Shown here: one piece after another, positions 27,359 through 36,932 of the stretch
Layout: the number at the start of each line of letters is the position of its first letter
How positions within the stretch are numbered: position 1 is the stretch's first letter
From: Cognatiyoonia sp965661665
GTDB taxonomy: Bacteria; Pseudomonadota; Alphaproteobacteria; Rhodobacterales; Rhodobacteraceae
Length of the DNA: 64,000 nucleotides
Assembly: GCF_965661665.1 (NCBI RefSeq)
Contig: NZ_CBFIEO010000008.1
Span: 51,961-115,960 of the forward strand
Direction: 5' to 3'
Program-made: the position numbers and the translations under genes
Notes under the pieces: model-generated
Told to the model about the DNA's origin: nothing
The model's input: the letters and a program-made list of their open reading frames with translations, nothing else
The model's database searches: none

Positions 27359-29176
27359 ATGGCGCGCACTCCACTACTCCAACTCAGTGATATTTCCCTC
27401 ACGTTTGGCGGGGATCCTGTTTTTGATGACCTATCTTTGGCCATCCAGCCGGGCGACCGCGTGGCACTGGTTGGTCGCAATGGTTCCGGCAAGTCGACGC
27501 TGATGAAAGTGATGGCGGGGCTGGTGGAGGCAGATGCCGGCACTGTGATCGCGGCACCTGGCGTGAGCGTCGGTTATATGGAACAGGATCCGACGATGGC
27601 CGGATTTTCAACCTTAGGCGACTATGCGGCGAGCGGCATTGATCCCTCGGAAACCTACCGTGTGGAGATGGTGGCGGAAGGCTTGAAATTTGACCCCGCA
27701 GGCGACGTTTCAACCGCATCTGGCGGGGAGCGGCGCCGCGCCGCCTTGGCAAAACTGATGGCCGAAGCGCCCAAATTGATGTTGCTTGATGAGCCGACCA
27801 ACCATCTTGATATCGAAGCGATTGCATGGCTGGAGGCGGAGTTGCAGCAGACCCGTGCGGGCTTTTTCGTCATTTCCCACGACCGCGCGTTCCTGCGGGC
27901 TTTGAGCCGTGCAACGCTTTGGATCGACCGTGGTGTGGTGCGGCGGATGGACGGGGCGTTCGATAAGTTCGAGCCGTGGCGGGAAAAAGTGTGGGAGGAA
28001 GAAGACCTCCAACGTCATAAGCTTAACCGCAAGATCAAAGCCGAAGCACGGTGGGCTGTTGAAGGGATTTCTGCCCGCCGCAAGCGCAATATGGGCCGTG
28101 TGCGGGCTTTGCAGGAGCTGCGGGCGGAGCGGGCCTCTCAAATCAAACGGCAAGGCACGGCGGCTCTGTCTTTGGACGCCGGACCCGCAAGCGGCAAGAA
28201 AGTGATTGAGGCGGACGGCATCTCGCTGACCTTTGGTGACAAGCGCATCGTGCGGGGTTTTGACTTGAAGGTGCAGCGCGGGGATCGTGTTGCCTTTGTC
28301 GGCCCAAACGGTGTCGGGAAAACAAGTATTATCAAGATGTTGCTTGGTGATCTTGAACCTGACAGTGGCACTGTCAAACGCGGCACAAACTTGCAGATCA
28401 CGGTGTTCGATCAGGCGCGTGCGCAGTTGAATCCAGACGAAAGCCTGTGGGACAACCTGGTTAACGATCCAGAGATGGGTGTCAGTGGCAAAGCGGATCA
28501 GGTGATGGTCCGTGGGAAGACGAAACACGTTGTCGGCTATCTGAAAGAGTTTTTGTTTGATGAGGCGCAGGCCCGTGCGCCGGTCAGATCGCTGTCTGGC
28601 GGCGAAAAGGCGCGGCTGTTGCTAGCGCGGTTGATGGCGCGAGAGAGCAACCTGCTCGTGCTCGACGAGCCGACGAACGATTTGGATATTGAGACGCTCG
28701 ATCTGCTTCAGGACATTTTGGGCGACTATGATGGCACCGTCTTGCTTGTCAGTCACGATCGCGACTTTCTAGATCGCGTGGCCACGACGACTGTCGCGAT
28801 GGAAGGGGATGGCTCTACTGTCGTCTATGCGGGCGGCTGGTCAGATTATCAGGCGCAGCGTGGGGAAAGGCCAAAGGTCGCGGTTGAAAAAGCCCCGTCA
28901 AAGCCGCAGGTTGCTAAAGAGAAACCAAAGTCGGAAAATGCCCAAGTAGGGCTTTCCTTCACTGAAAAGCATCGTCTCGAAGAATTGCCATCTGTCATGG
29001 ACCGCCTCACAGCCGAAATTGCGAAGCTGGAAGAGTTGTTGGCTGCCCCCGAATTCTTCTCCGCCAATCCGGTCAAATTCCAGAAAGCGACGGAGGCTTT
29101 GACAGAGCGGCAAACTGCGCTTGCCGCTGCTGAGGATGAGTGGCTTACGCTCGAAGAAAAAGCCACGGGCACCTAA
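27359..29176 (+). CDS. ABC-F ATPase, Uup-like
   Basis: A 605-residue soluble protein with two ABC domains and no membrane segments. Walker A motifs are GRNGSGKST (about residue 39) and GPNGVGKTS (about 319). ABC signatures are ASGGERRRA and LSGGEKARL, and Walker B motifs are LMLLDEPTN and LLVLDEPTN. A linker with RHKLNRKIKAEARW and a C-terminal coiled coil (MDRLTAEIAKLEELLA) match Uup. Uup-like ABC-F proteins act on ribosomes or DNA structures; the exact role is unknown. Confidence 0.9.
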   Translation: MARTPLLQLSDISLTFGGDPVFDDLSLAIQPGDRVALVGRNGSGKSTLMKVMAGLVEADAGTVIAAPGVSVGYMEQDPTMAGFSTLGDYAASGIDPSETYRVEMVAEGLKFDPAGDVSTASGGERRRAALAKLMAEAPKLMLLDEPTNHLDIEAIAWLEAELQQTRAGFFVISHDRAFLRALSRATLWIDRGVVRRMDGAFDKFEPWREKVWEEEDLQRHKLNRKIKAEARWAVEGISARRKRNMGRVRALQELRAERASQIKRQGTAALSLDAGPASGKKVIEADGISLTFGDKRIVRGFDLKVQRGDRVAFVGPNGVGKTSIIKMLLGDLEPDSGTVKRGTNLQITVFDQARAQLNPDESLWDNLVNDPEMGVSGKADQVMVRGKTKHVVGYLKEFLFDEAQARAPVRSLSGGEKARLLLARLMARESNLLVLDEPTNDLDIETLDLLQDILGDYDGTVLLVSHDRDFLDRVATTTVAMEGDGSTVVYAGGWSDYQAQRGERPKVAVEKAPSKPQVAKEKPKSENAQVGLSFTEKHRLEELPSVMDRLTAEIAKLEELLAAPEFFSANPVKFQKATEALTERQTALAAAEDEWLTLEEKATGT

Positions 29177-29215
29177 GGAGAGGAGGCCCGAAGGCCCCCT
29201 ATGAATCTCAAAAGA

Positions 29216-30220
29216 CTAACCGTCGAAATCGACCTCTTCCATGATCCGCAGCGCAGTGGCGCGGTGACCCGCGATTGTGGTCAGATCGACGCCATCAGGT
29301 GTGAATGTGCCCCAGCCCGCGACCAGCTCTGACAGCGGCGCGTCGACGAGGACGGGGTATTCATAATTCACTTCCGCATAGATCGCTTGCGATTCCGGTG
29401 TCACAAGGAACTCCATCAGTTGCAACGCCTCATCCCTGTTCGGTGCGGATTGGGTCATGGCGATGCCTGAAACGTTCACATGCGTGCCACCGGCGGCGAA
29501 GGATGGGAACACGATACGCACACTGTCTGCCCATGCCTGCTGCTCCTCATTCGCCAGCATTTTGCCCATGTAGTAGGTGTTGCCCAAGCTGATGTCGCAT
29601 TCACCCGCCCAGATTGCTTTCACTTGCGCACGGTCATTGCCTTGCGGGCTGCGAGCGAGGTTGGCTTTGACGCCTGCAGCCCAGTCTTTGGCCGCGTCTT
29701 CTCCAACGTGGTCGATCACAGCAGAGACGAGCGCCAGCGTGTAGTTATGAACACCAGAGCGCGTGCAAATGCGACCATTCCATGTGTCAGACGCAAGGTC
29801 TTCATAGGTGGTGATTTCGCCATCAGCGACCCGATCTTTGGAGGCATAAACGATGCGGGCGCGGGTGGTGAGGGCGAACCAAAGGTCGTCCGCGCTGCGA
29901 AGGTCCGCCGGGACTGCATTCTTCAGGACGTCACTGTCGACAGGTTGCAGGACATCGGCGTCCACAACGCGTTGCAGGTTGGCGATATCAACGGTCATCA
30001 CAAGATCAGCGGGTGAGCGGGCGCCTTCGGCCTTCAAGCGTTCGACCAATCCGTCATCAACAAACTGGAGCGACACGTCGATTCCGGTTTCAGCCGTGAA
30101 GGCATCCATCACCGGTTGAATCAAATCCGGCTGCCGTGTCGTGTAGATCGTCACGTCTGCAAGTGCGGGCGCTGTGACAGCGGCCAATGTGGTGGAGAGA
30201 AGAAGGGTACGAAAAGTCAT
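29216..30220 (-). CDS. Fe(3+) ABC transporter substrate-binding protein
   Basis: A 334-residue periplasmic binding protein with a clear signal peptide (TLLLSTTLAAVTAPALA). The mature start DVTIYTTRQPDLIQPVMDAF is typical of FbpA/FutA ferric-ion binders. Tyr-rich elements such as LGNTYYMGKML and VNYEYP carry the usual iron ligands. No permease or ATPase gene is adjacent, so it is an orphan binding protein here. A palindrome lies 47 bp upstream. Confidence 0.88.
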   Translation of the reverse strand: MTFRTLLLSTTLAAVTAPALADVTIYTTRQPDLIQPVMDAFTAETGIDVSLQFVDDGLVERLKAEGARSPADLVMTVDIANLQRVVDADVLQPVDSDVLKNAVPADLRSADDLWFALTTRARIVYASKDRVADGEITTYEDLASDTWNGRICTRSGVHNYTLALVSAVIDHVGEDAAKDWAAGVKANLARSPQGNDRAQVKAIWAGECDISLGNTYYMGKMLANEEQQAWADSVRIVFPSFAAGGTHVNVSGIAMTQSAPNRDEALQLMEFLVTPESQAIYAEVNYEYPVLVDAPLSELVAGWGTFTPDGVDLTTIAGHRATALRIMEEVDFDG

Positions 30221-30266
30221 GTTAGGCTCCAGTTTCTGATGCCTTCTGTAAACCCGACTAAATTAG

Positions 30267-30282
30267 TTAGGTCAATACCTAA
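30267..30282. promoter_or_regulatory. Palindrome upstream of iron-binding protein gene
   Basis: Perfect inverted repeat TTAGGT-CAAT-ACCTAA in an AT-rich stretch, between the divergently placed start of the iron-binding protein gene and the end of mazG. It may be an operator for an iron-responsive repressor; the regulator is not identified. Confidence 0.5.
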
Positions 30283-30298
30283 ATAAATTTGTCAGGAT

Positions 30299-31120
30299 TT
30301 ATGTGGGCGATTTTTCGCGGAGCTTCTCAGCATCCCAGAGCGCGTCCATTTCGTCGAGGTTGCTGTCGGCTGGAGTTTTCCCTTGCTCGGCCAAAGCATC
30401 TTCTATCGCCTCAAACCTGCGTGTGAATTTTGCGTTTGCCGCGCGCAGCGCTTCTTCGGGATCAATGGAAAGATGCCGCGCGAGGTTGGCCATGACGAAC
30501 AACAGATCCCCGTATTCTTCTGTCATCTCAGTGTGGCTGAGCGTGTCACGGGCTTCGGTCAGCTCACCCGCTTCCTCCGCAATCTTATCCACCACAAAGG
30601 CCACATCGGGCCAATCAAACCCGACCCGCGCGGCGCGTTCTTGTAGCTTCACCGCGCGTGTCAGGGCAGGAAGACCAATCGCGACCCCATCAAGCGTGCG
30701 GCCTTGATCCTTGCCTGCGCGTTCAGCCGCTTTGATCTTTTCCCAGTCAGCAGTTTGCTGTTCAGGGGACTTGTCGCGGCTCTCATCGCCAAAGACATGC
30801 GGGTGGCGGGTGACCATCTTGTCCGCGATGTTCTTGACCACGCTTTCAAAAGTGAAATGCCCAGCCTCCGACCCCATCTGTGTGTGGTAGACGGTCTGCA
30901 ACAAAAGATCACCCAATTCGCCCTCAAGCTCCGCCCAATCATCACGGGCGATGGCGTCTGCAACCTCATAGGCTTCTTCGATGGTGTAGGGCGCGATGGA
31001 GGCGAAATCCTGCTCAATATCCCACGGGCAACCCGTTTCTGGATCGCGCAAACGCCGCATGATTTCCAGCAAGCGCGGCATGCCACCGTTCGGATCGGTG
31101 ATGAGTGTATCTTCTGCCAT
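30299..31120 (-). CDS. mazG: Nucleoside triphosphate pyrophosphohydrolase MazG
   Basis: A 273-residue tandem-domain MazG that hydrolyses NTPs to NMP and PPi. The first domain has YTIEEAYEVADAI and ELEGELGDLLLQTVYH, giving the metal-binding EExxE...ExxD pattern. The second has KIAEEAGELTEARD and EYGDLLFVMANLARHL. It opposes the amidohydrolase gene that starts at 31183. Confidence 0.95.
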   Translation of the reverse strand: MAEDTLITDPNGGMPRLLEIMRRLRDPETGCPWDIEQDFASIAPYTIEEAYEVADAIARDDWAELEGELGDLLLQTVYHTQMGSEAGHFTFESVVKNIADKMVTRHPHVFGDESRDKSPEQQTADWEKIKAAERAGKDQGRTLDGVAIGLPALTRAVKLQERAARVGFDWPDVAFVVDKIAEEAGELTEARDTLSHTEMTEEYGDLLFVMANLARHLSIDPEEALRAANAKFTRRFEAIEDALAEQGKTPADSNLDEMDALWDAEKLREKSPT

Positions 31121-31182
31121 TGCATCGGCCTTTCATCTGCTATCATGTGATGTGTAGCCTTGGGCCGGTCGGAGGGAAAGCC

Positions 31183-32349
31183 ATGCCAGTTTTGAATCGC
31201 ATTGCCGCATTTGCCGACGACATGAAGGCGTGGCGCAGACACCTCCACGCGCATCCCGAAATTGGGTTTGACTGTCACCAGACGGCGGCTTTTGTGGTGG
31301 AGCGCCTCAAGGAATTTGGCATCACCGAAATCCACGAAGGGATTGCAACCAGCGGGGTTGTCGCGATCATCGACGGGCAGGGTGATGGGCCAACGATTGG
31401 ACTGCGCGCGGATATGGATGCCCTGCCGATGACGGAGGAAACGGGACTCGATCACGCCTCAACCATCGACGGTGCCATGCATGCTTGCGGCCACGATGGG
31501 CACACAACGATGCTGCTGGGGACCGCGAAATATTTGGTGGAGACGCGGAATTTTGTGGGGCGCGTCGCGCTTATTTTCCAACCAGCTGAGGAAAACTACG
31601 GCGGCGCGGGTGTTATGGTGGATGAAGGTGTGTTGGACCGTTTTGACATTGGCCAAATCTATGCGCTCCACAATGCGCCGGACCTGCCGGTTGGATATTT
31701 CTCCACCACTCCAGGGGCAATCATGGCGGCGGTCGATACGATTCACATCCATTTCGAAGGTGTCGGCGGTCATGGAGCCTATCCGCACGAAACCATTGAT
31801 CCGGTCGTGGCGGCGGTGAGCACGGCACAGGCGATCCAAACCATTGTCAGCCGCAACCATGACACACGGGGACTCTTGGTGATCTCTGTCACGCAAATCC
31901 ACACAGGCTCAGCCGATAACATTGTCCCGCAAACGGCTTACCTCAACGGCACTGTGCGGACGTTTGACAAGGACGTGCAAGCGATGGTGAAGCGGCGGTT
32001 GCAGGAGATTGTCGACGGCCAAGCTGCGAGCTTTGGCGTGAAGGCGGTGTTGGACTATGAAGTCGGCTATCCCGCGACGTTCAATGCGGCGGCGGAGACG
32101 GAGTTTGCCGCAAATGTCGCACGAGAGGTTTCTGGCCCAGACGCCGTGATCGCAGATCAACCAGCCGAAATGGGGGCGGAGGATTTTGCGTTCTTCCTTG
32201 AAAAGCGCTCCGGTTCCTACCTCTTTGTCGGCAACGGCGACAGCGCCGGACTGCATAACACGGCCTATGATTTCAATGATGAGGTTTCGGTGACAGGTGC
32301 GTCGTTCTTTGCCCGCCTTGTTGAGACGGCCCAACCCATCACTCGGTAG
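31183..32349 (+). CDS. M20 family amidohydrolase
   Basis: A 388-residue metallo-amidohydrolase of the hippurate hydrolase/N-acyl-amino-acid deacylase type. Motifs are RRHLHAHPEIGF, RADMDALPM, HACGHDGHTTMLL (metal ligands), FQPAEENYGGAGVM and the C-terminal MGAEDFAFF. Start ATG 31183 follows GGAGGGAAAG. It lies 57 bp before two agmatinase-family genes, suggesting a role in breakdown of amino-acid amides or guanidino compounds; the substrate is unknown. Confidence 0.88.
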   Translation: MPVLNRIAAFADDMKAWRRHLHAHPEIGFDCHQTAAFVVERLKEFGITEIHEGIATSGVVAIIDGQGDGPTIGLRADMDALPMTEETGLDHASTIDGAMHACGHDGHTTMLLGTAKYLVETRNFVGRVALIFQPAEENYGGAGVMVDEGVLDRFDIGQIYALHNAPDLPVGYFSTTPGAIMAAVDTIHIHFEGVGGHGAYPHETIDPVVAAVSTAQAIQTIVSRNHDTRGLLVISVTQIHTGSADNIVPQTAYLNGTVRTFDKDVQAMVKRRLQEIVDGQAASFGVKAVLDYEVGYPATFNAAAETEFAANVAREVSGPDAVIADQPAEMGAEDFAFFLEKRSGSYLFVGNGDSAGLHNTAYDFNDEVSVTGASFFARLVETAQPITR

Positions 32350-32406
32350 CTTGACGCGCTTGGGGCCTTCGCGTCTAGTGATGCGAAAGAAAAGGGGAGG
32401 TGCGCG

Positions 32407-33375
32407 ATGTCGTTGGCAAAGGCGCGGACAGCAGTTGATCGGGCATTCGCGGAAGACGATCCGCGTGGGTTGGCTTATGAGAACGCCTTTGGCGGTGCGA
32501 CCTCCTTCCTTCGGCGCAAGTATACCAAGGATTTGAGCGGTTTCGACCTGGCCGTGACAGGTGTACCGTTCGACCAAGCTGTGACGCATAGGCCCGGCAC
32601 CCGCTTTGGCCCCCGCGCCATTAGGGAGGCATCCAGCCTTCAGCCATTTGATCCACCGATTTACTGGGACGGGTTTGATCCGCTGTCTGAGTTTGCCATC
32701 GCGGATTACGGCGATTTGGCGTTTGACTATGCCAATGTCGCGGGCGTGCCTGATCTTCTTCAAGACCACATTAAGGGGATTTTGGATCGGAACTGCTCTG
32801 CCATCACGTTGGGTGGCGATCACTTCATCACCTTGCCGATCCTCAAGGCCTATGCCGAGAAGTACGGACCGATGTCCGTCATTCAGTTTGATGCGCATTC
32901 GGACCTTTGGCCGGATGACGACATGTCCCGCATCGATCATGGGACGATGATGTATAAAGCGGTGAAGCTTGGCGTGATCGACGTGTCATGCTCGATCCAG
33001 ATCGGGATCCGCACAGTATGTGACGACTACCTCGGGATGCCCTTCATTGATGCGCGGACGGTGCATGAAAAAGGCTGTGGCTGGGTTACGGAGGAGGTGA
33101 AACGCCGCGTTGGGGATCATCCAACCTACATCACCTTTGACATCGACGCGCTTGATCCAGCCTATGCGCCGGGGACGGGGACACCTGTTTGGGGCGGGCT
33201 TCATTCTTGGCAAGCAGCAGCAATGTTGCGCGACTTGGCTGGTATCAACATGGTCGGTGGCGACTGCGTGGAGGTGTCGCCCCCCTACGACACGACCGGC
33301 GCAACAGCGATTGCGGGCGCACATGTGGCGATGGAACTCTGCTGTCTCAACCTATGGAACAAACGGACCGCCTGA
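32407..33375 (+). CDS. speB: Agmatinase-family ureohydrolase (copy 1)
   Basis: A 322-residue manganese ureohydrolase. Metal-binding motifs are TLGGDHF, QFDAHSDLW and TFDIDALDPAYAPGTGTP. GVPFDQAVTHRPGTRFGPRAIRE is typical of agmatinases. It likely hydrolyses agmatine or a related guanidino compound to urea. Its TGA overlaps the ATG of the second copy (TGATG). Confidence 0.9.
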   Translation: MSLAKARTAVDRAFAEDDPRGLAYENAFGGATSFLRRKYTKDLSGFDLAVTGVPFDQAVTHRPGTRFGPRAIREASSLQPFDPPIYWDGFDPLSEFAIADYGDLAFDYANVAGVPDLLQDHIKGILDRNCSAITLGGDHFITLPILKAYAEKYGPMSVIQFDAHSDLWPDDDMSRIDHGTMMYKAVKLGVIDVSCSIQIGIRTVCDDYLGMPFIDARTVHEKGCGWVTEEVKRRVGDHPTYITFDIDALDPAYAPGTGTPVWGGLHSWQAAAMLRDLAGINMVGGDCVEVSPPYDTTGATAIAGAHVAMELCCLNLWNKRTA

Positions 33376-34316
33376 TGCCTGAAATGCCGATCAGCGGGAA
33401 CGATCTGGCGCGGTTCTCTGGCCCACAGACGTTCATGCGATTGCCTGAGGCGTCGTTAGCCGAGGGGCTTGATGTTGGGTTCATCGGCGTGCCGATGGAC
33501 ATTGGGACAAGCTGGCGATCTGGCACCCGTTTCGGGTCCAAGCAATTGCGCCAAGAAAGCGCAATGATCCGGCCTTACAACATTCAGACGGGGGCTGCGC
33601 CATTTGATGCCTTGCACTGTGCCGACCTTGGGGATGTGCCAATCAATACGTTTTCGCTCAGTGACACTCTACACATTATCAAAAAAACGTTTGATGCACA
33701 TCTGAAGCACGACTTTGTGCCGATGACACTTGGTGGCGATCATTCCCTGACGTTGCCGGTGCTCAGGGCAATCGCGGAAAAGCATGGGCCCGTCGCCCTG
33801 GTCCACGTCGATGCCCATGCCGATGTGAATGATGAGATGTTTGGAGAACGGGAAACCCACGGAACTGTTTTCCGTCGTGCGTATGAGGACGGGCTGATCA
33901 CCGCGGACAAAGTGTTTCAAATCGGGCTCCGGGGCACGGGCTATACCGCCGATGATTTCCGTGAGGCGGCTGGTTGGGGCTTTCAGCAATGGCTGGCGCT
34001 TGACCTGTGGCACAAATCGCTGACGCCTTTGGCGGCAAATATCCGGCAACAAATCGGGGATCAGAAGACCTATATCACCTATGACATCGACAGTTTGGAT
34101 CCAGCGTTCGCACCCGGCACAGGCACGCCAGAGATTGGCGGCCTGACAACAGCTCAAGCAATGGAACTGATCCGTGGGCTGCGTGGGCTAAATATTGTGG
34201 GATGTGACCTTGTTGAGGTCTCGCCACCCTACGATCCATCTGGCAATACCGCGCTCACAGGGGCAAATCTGATGTTTGAAATGCTGTCGATTTTGCCCGG
34301 CGTGCCGTTGCGATAA
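33375..34316 (+). CDS. Agmatinase-family ureohydrolase (copy 2)
   Basis: A 313-residue paralog of the preceding gene. Metal motifs are TLGGDHS, VHVDAHADVND and TYDIDSLDPAFAPGTGTP. It differs from copy 1 at the substrate-side HAD versus HSD position and the loop after it (MFGERETHGT), so it may act on another guanidino acid such as guanidinobutyrate or guanidinopropionate. ATG 33375 overlaps the upstream stop; an earlier in-frame start lies inside the first gene. Confidence 0.88.
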   Translation: MPEMPISGNDLARFSGPQTFMRLPEASLAEGLDVGFIGVPMDIGTSWRSGTRFGSKQLRQESAMIRPYNIQTGAAPFDALHCADLGDVPINTFSLSDTLHIIKKTFDAHLKHDFVPMTLGGDHSLTLPVLRAIAEKHGPVALVHVDAHADVNDEMFGERETHGTVFRRAYEDGLITADKVFQIGLRGTGYTADDFREAAGWGFQQWLALDLWHKSLTPLAANIRQQIGDQKTYITYDIDSLDPAFAPGTGTPEIGGLTTAQAMELIRGLRGLNIVGCDLVEVSPPYDPSGNTALTGANLMFEMLSILPGVPLR

Positions 34317-34327
34317 AGGACAAATAC

Positions 34328-34789
34328 ATGCTGGATTATGTCATTGCGCTTGCGATTTTTGCCGTCCTTGCAGTGGTCATCTACATCCGGCTATCGCCCA
34401 GTGATATTCCGAAATACAACCAATGTGCGGAGCCGCGCGAGATTGGGGACTATAATTTCGATGCTGGCTTCATTGCCGTCCGTGCGATGACGATTTCTGA
34501 AACGGACATGCGCGGCGCAATCAATCGCGTTATTCTGCAGACACCCCGCACGAGGCGGGTCGCGGGCACGCTTGAGTCCAATGCGATCACCTACGAAACG
34601 CGCTCTTTGCTGTTTGGATTCCCAGATTTCGCGACCGTTTCTTTCTTGCAACCGCGTGAGGTTGGCAATGAGACGCCGCTTTTAGTGATCGACAGTCGGT
34701 TGCGGTTTGGCCTTTATGGTATGGGTGTAAACAGGCGACGGGTTTTGGGCTGGCTCGAGCAGCTTGGCCCCTTGACCGTCGCCCCATAA
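34328..34789 (+). CDS. DUF1499 domain protein
   Basis: A 153-residue protein with an N-terminal membrane anchor (DYVIALAIFAVLAVVIYI) and a DUF1499 domain (residues 40-150: RVILQTPRTRRVAGTL, ITYETRSLLFGFPDF, IDSRLRFGLYGMGVNRRRV). Function unknown. It starts 11 bp after the second agmatinase gene and may be co-transcribed. Confidence 0.85.
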   Translation: MLDYVIALAIFAVLAVVIYIRLSPSDIPKYNQCAEPREIGDYNFDAGFIAVRAMTISETDMRGAINRVILQTPRTRRVAGTLESNAITYETRSLLFGFPDFATVSFLQPREVGNETPLLVIDSRLRFGLYGMGVNRRRVLGWLEQLGPLTVAP

Positions 34790-34807
34790 GTCGCCACATC
34801 GCTCGTC

Positions 34808-35863
34808 ATGATCGCACAAGAAAAAATCGCGCAACTGATTGATCGGTTTCAGTTCATTGAAGCCAAGATGTCGAGCGGCCTTGAAGGGGCAGAGATTGCG
34901 GCTTTGGCCAAAGAATATGCTGAGCTGAAACCGGTCGTGGAAACCGTAAGCGCGTATAAAGACCTCGCTGATCAGATTGCCCAAGCCGAAGAAATGCTCA
35001 CCGATCCTGAGATGAAGGAATTGGCAGAGGCTGAGTTGCCGGAATTGCGGGAGCAGTTGGAAGCGTCAGAACACGGTGTGCAACTAGCGCTCTTGCCGAA
35101 GGATGCCGCGGACGGGCGACCTGCGCTGCTGGAAATTCGACCTGGCACTGGTGGCGATGAGGCGGGGCTTTTCGCAGCTGATTTGTTACGCATGTATCAG
35201 CGCTACGCCGAAAACCTAGGCTGGTCGTTTGAAATTCTTGAGCAAAGCTTGAGTGAACTAGGCGGCATCAAAGAAGTCACCGCACGGGTTGCGGGCGAGG
35301 GCGTTTTTGCGCGGCTTAAGTTTGAGAGCGGTGTGCACCGCGTGCAGCGCGTGCCGGAGACGGAAAGTGGTGGCCGCGTGCACACCTCCGCCGCAACGGT
35401 TGCCGTTCTGCCCGAAGCTGAAGATGTAGATATTGAGATCAATCCAGCCGACATCCGCATCGATACAATGCGCGCGAGCGGGTCAGGTGGTCAGCACGTG
35501 AACACGACCGATTCCGCTGTGCGGATCGTGCATGAACCCACAGGTATCATTGTCGTAAGTTCGGAGAAGTCCCAGCACCGAAATCGCGAGATTGCGATGC
35601 AGGTTCTCAAGACACGGCTCTATGATCTGGAGCGGCAGAAAGCGCACGATGAACGCTCCGCGGATCGGAAGGCTCAAGTGGGATCGGGGGATCGGTCAGA
35701 GCGTATCCGAACCTACAACTTCCCGCAGGGCCGGATGACCGATCACCGGATCAATCTGACGCTCTATTCCTTGGGCCAAGTGATGCAGGGTGATCTGGAT
35801 GAGACCATTGACGCGTTGATTGCCGATGCTCAAGCGACCCTACTTGCGGAAATGGGCGAGTGA
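34808..35863 (+). CDS. prfA: Peptide chain release factor 1
   Basis: Recognises UAA and UAG and releases the peptide. Length 351 residues. The GGQ motif is in ASGSGGQHVNTTDSAVRI near residue 227, and the PxT-type codon-recognition region lies before it (RVQRVPETESGGRVHTSAATVAVLPE). Overlaps prmC by 4 bp. Confidence 0.97.
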   Translation: MIAQEKIAQLIDRFQFIEAKMSSGLEGAEIAALAKEYAELKPVVETVSAYKDLADQIAQAEEMLTDPEMKELAEAELPELREQLEASEHGVQLALLPKDAADGRPALLEIRPGTGGDEAGLFAADLLRMYQRYAENLGWSFEILEQSLSELGGIKEVTARVAGEGVFARLKFESGVHRVQRVPETESGGRVHTSAATVAVLPEAEDVDIEINPADIRIDTMRASGSGGQHVNTTDSAVRIVHEPTGIIVVSSEKSQHRNREIAMQVLKTRLYDLERQKAHDERSADRKAQVGSGDRSERIRTYNFPQGRMTDHRINLTLYSLGQVMQGDLDETIDALIADAQATLLAEMGE

Positions 35864-36708
35864 CGTCTGAGCAAAGCGTTCAAAAATTGATCGCTAAGCT
35901 TGTATTGCAATTGGACCAATCAGGAGTTGCTAATCCCAAACGCGATGCGCGACTGCTTGTTGCACTGTCGCTTGGGATCGACCTGGGGCGGTTGACATTG
36001 CATCTGCACGATCCGGTGGACGACGGCGCATTTGAGCGGGCGCAGGCGCTGGTTGAAAGGCGCAAGGCCCGAGAACCGATGTCTCATATCCTTGGCTATC
36101 GTGAGTTCTACGGGCGGCGCTTTGACGTGGGGCCTGACGTGCTCGATCCCCGGCCTGAGACGGAGACCCTGATCGAAGCCGCACTTTCGTACCCCTTCCA
36201 ACGAATACTTGATCTTGGAACTGGTTCTGGATGTATCCTTCTGACGCTCTTAGCAGAGCGTGAGGGCAGCAAAGGGGTCGGCATTGATCTAAGTGACGCC
36301 GCCCTGACTGTTGCGCGCCGGAATGCGGAGGCGCTCGGCGTCACCGATCGCATCACTTTCGTGCAATCGGACTGGTATCAGACGGTTGATGGGCCATTTG
36401 ATTTGATCGTATCAAACCCGCCTTATATCGCATCTGACGAGATGGCGACGCTGGCGCCTGAGGTGCAAAAGCACGAGCCGCGAATGGCACTCACAGACGA
36501 AGCGGATGGTTTGACGTTCTATCGCCGGATTGTGTCTGGATGCATGAATCACCTCGAACCAAATGGCCGACTGTTGGTTGAGATCGGTCCGACGCAAGCC
36601 GTCGCTGTCAGCGACATGATGGATAAAGCGGGATTAAGTAACGTCACCGTCTTTCGCGATCTTGATGGCCGCGACCGTGTTGTGAGCGGGCGCAGAGGCG
36701 CGGAATAG
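35860..36708 (+). CDS. prmC: Release factor glutamine methyltransferase
   Basis: Methylates the GGQ glutamine of release factors. Length 282 residues with GTG start overlapping the prfA stop. The SAM site is LDLGTGSGCILLTLL and the catalytic NPPY is in IVSNPPYIAS. N-terminal helical domain as in the family. Confidence 0.96.
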   Translation: MTSEQSVQKLIAKLVLQLDQSGVANPKRDARLLVALSLGIDLGRLTLHLHDPVDDGAFERAQALVERRKAREPMSHILGYREFYGRRFDVGPDVLDPRPETETLIEAALSYPFQRILDLGTGSGCILLTLLAEREGSKGVGIDLSDAALTVARRNAEALGVTDRITFVQSDWYQTVDGPFDLIVSNPPYIASDEMATLAPEVQKHEPRMALTDEADGLTFYRRIVSGCMNHLEPNGRLLVEIGPTQAVAVSDMMDKAGLSNVTVFRDLDGRDRVVSGRRGAE

Positions 36709-36932
36709 GTGCAAATCGGCTGCATTTTGCCGCCATAAGCCCCATCTTCTGATATTTTCCCTTGCTCTGCGCCGTTCCACATGTTTTTAGTTGTGCCATC
36801 GCCGCGAAGAGATTTCACGCTCGCTCTTCCCGATTATATCCTAATCCTTGACCGCATTCGTTGATGCCCCTCACGTGGCTCGGTCGGAACGAAAAGCAAA
36901 AGTGCGCGCTTGAGCGTTGTGAAAGTAACTTC

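Noticed and set aside
29179..29202. GGCC-CGAA-GGCC hairpin after the ABC-F gene
   Set aside because: Short stem with mismatch and no T tract; not convincing as a terminator.
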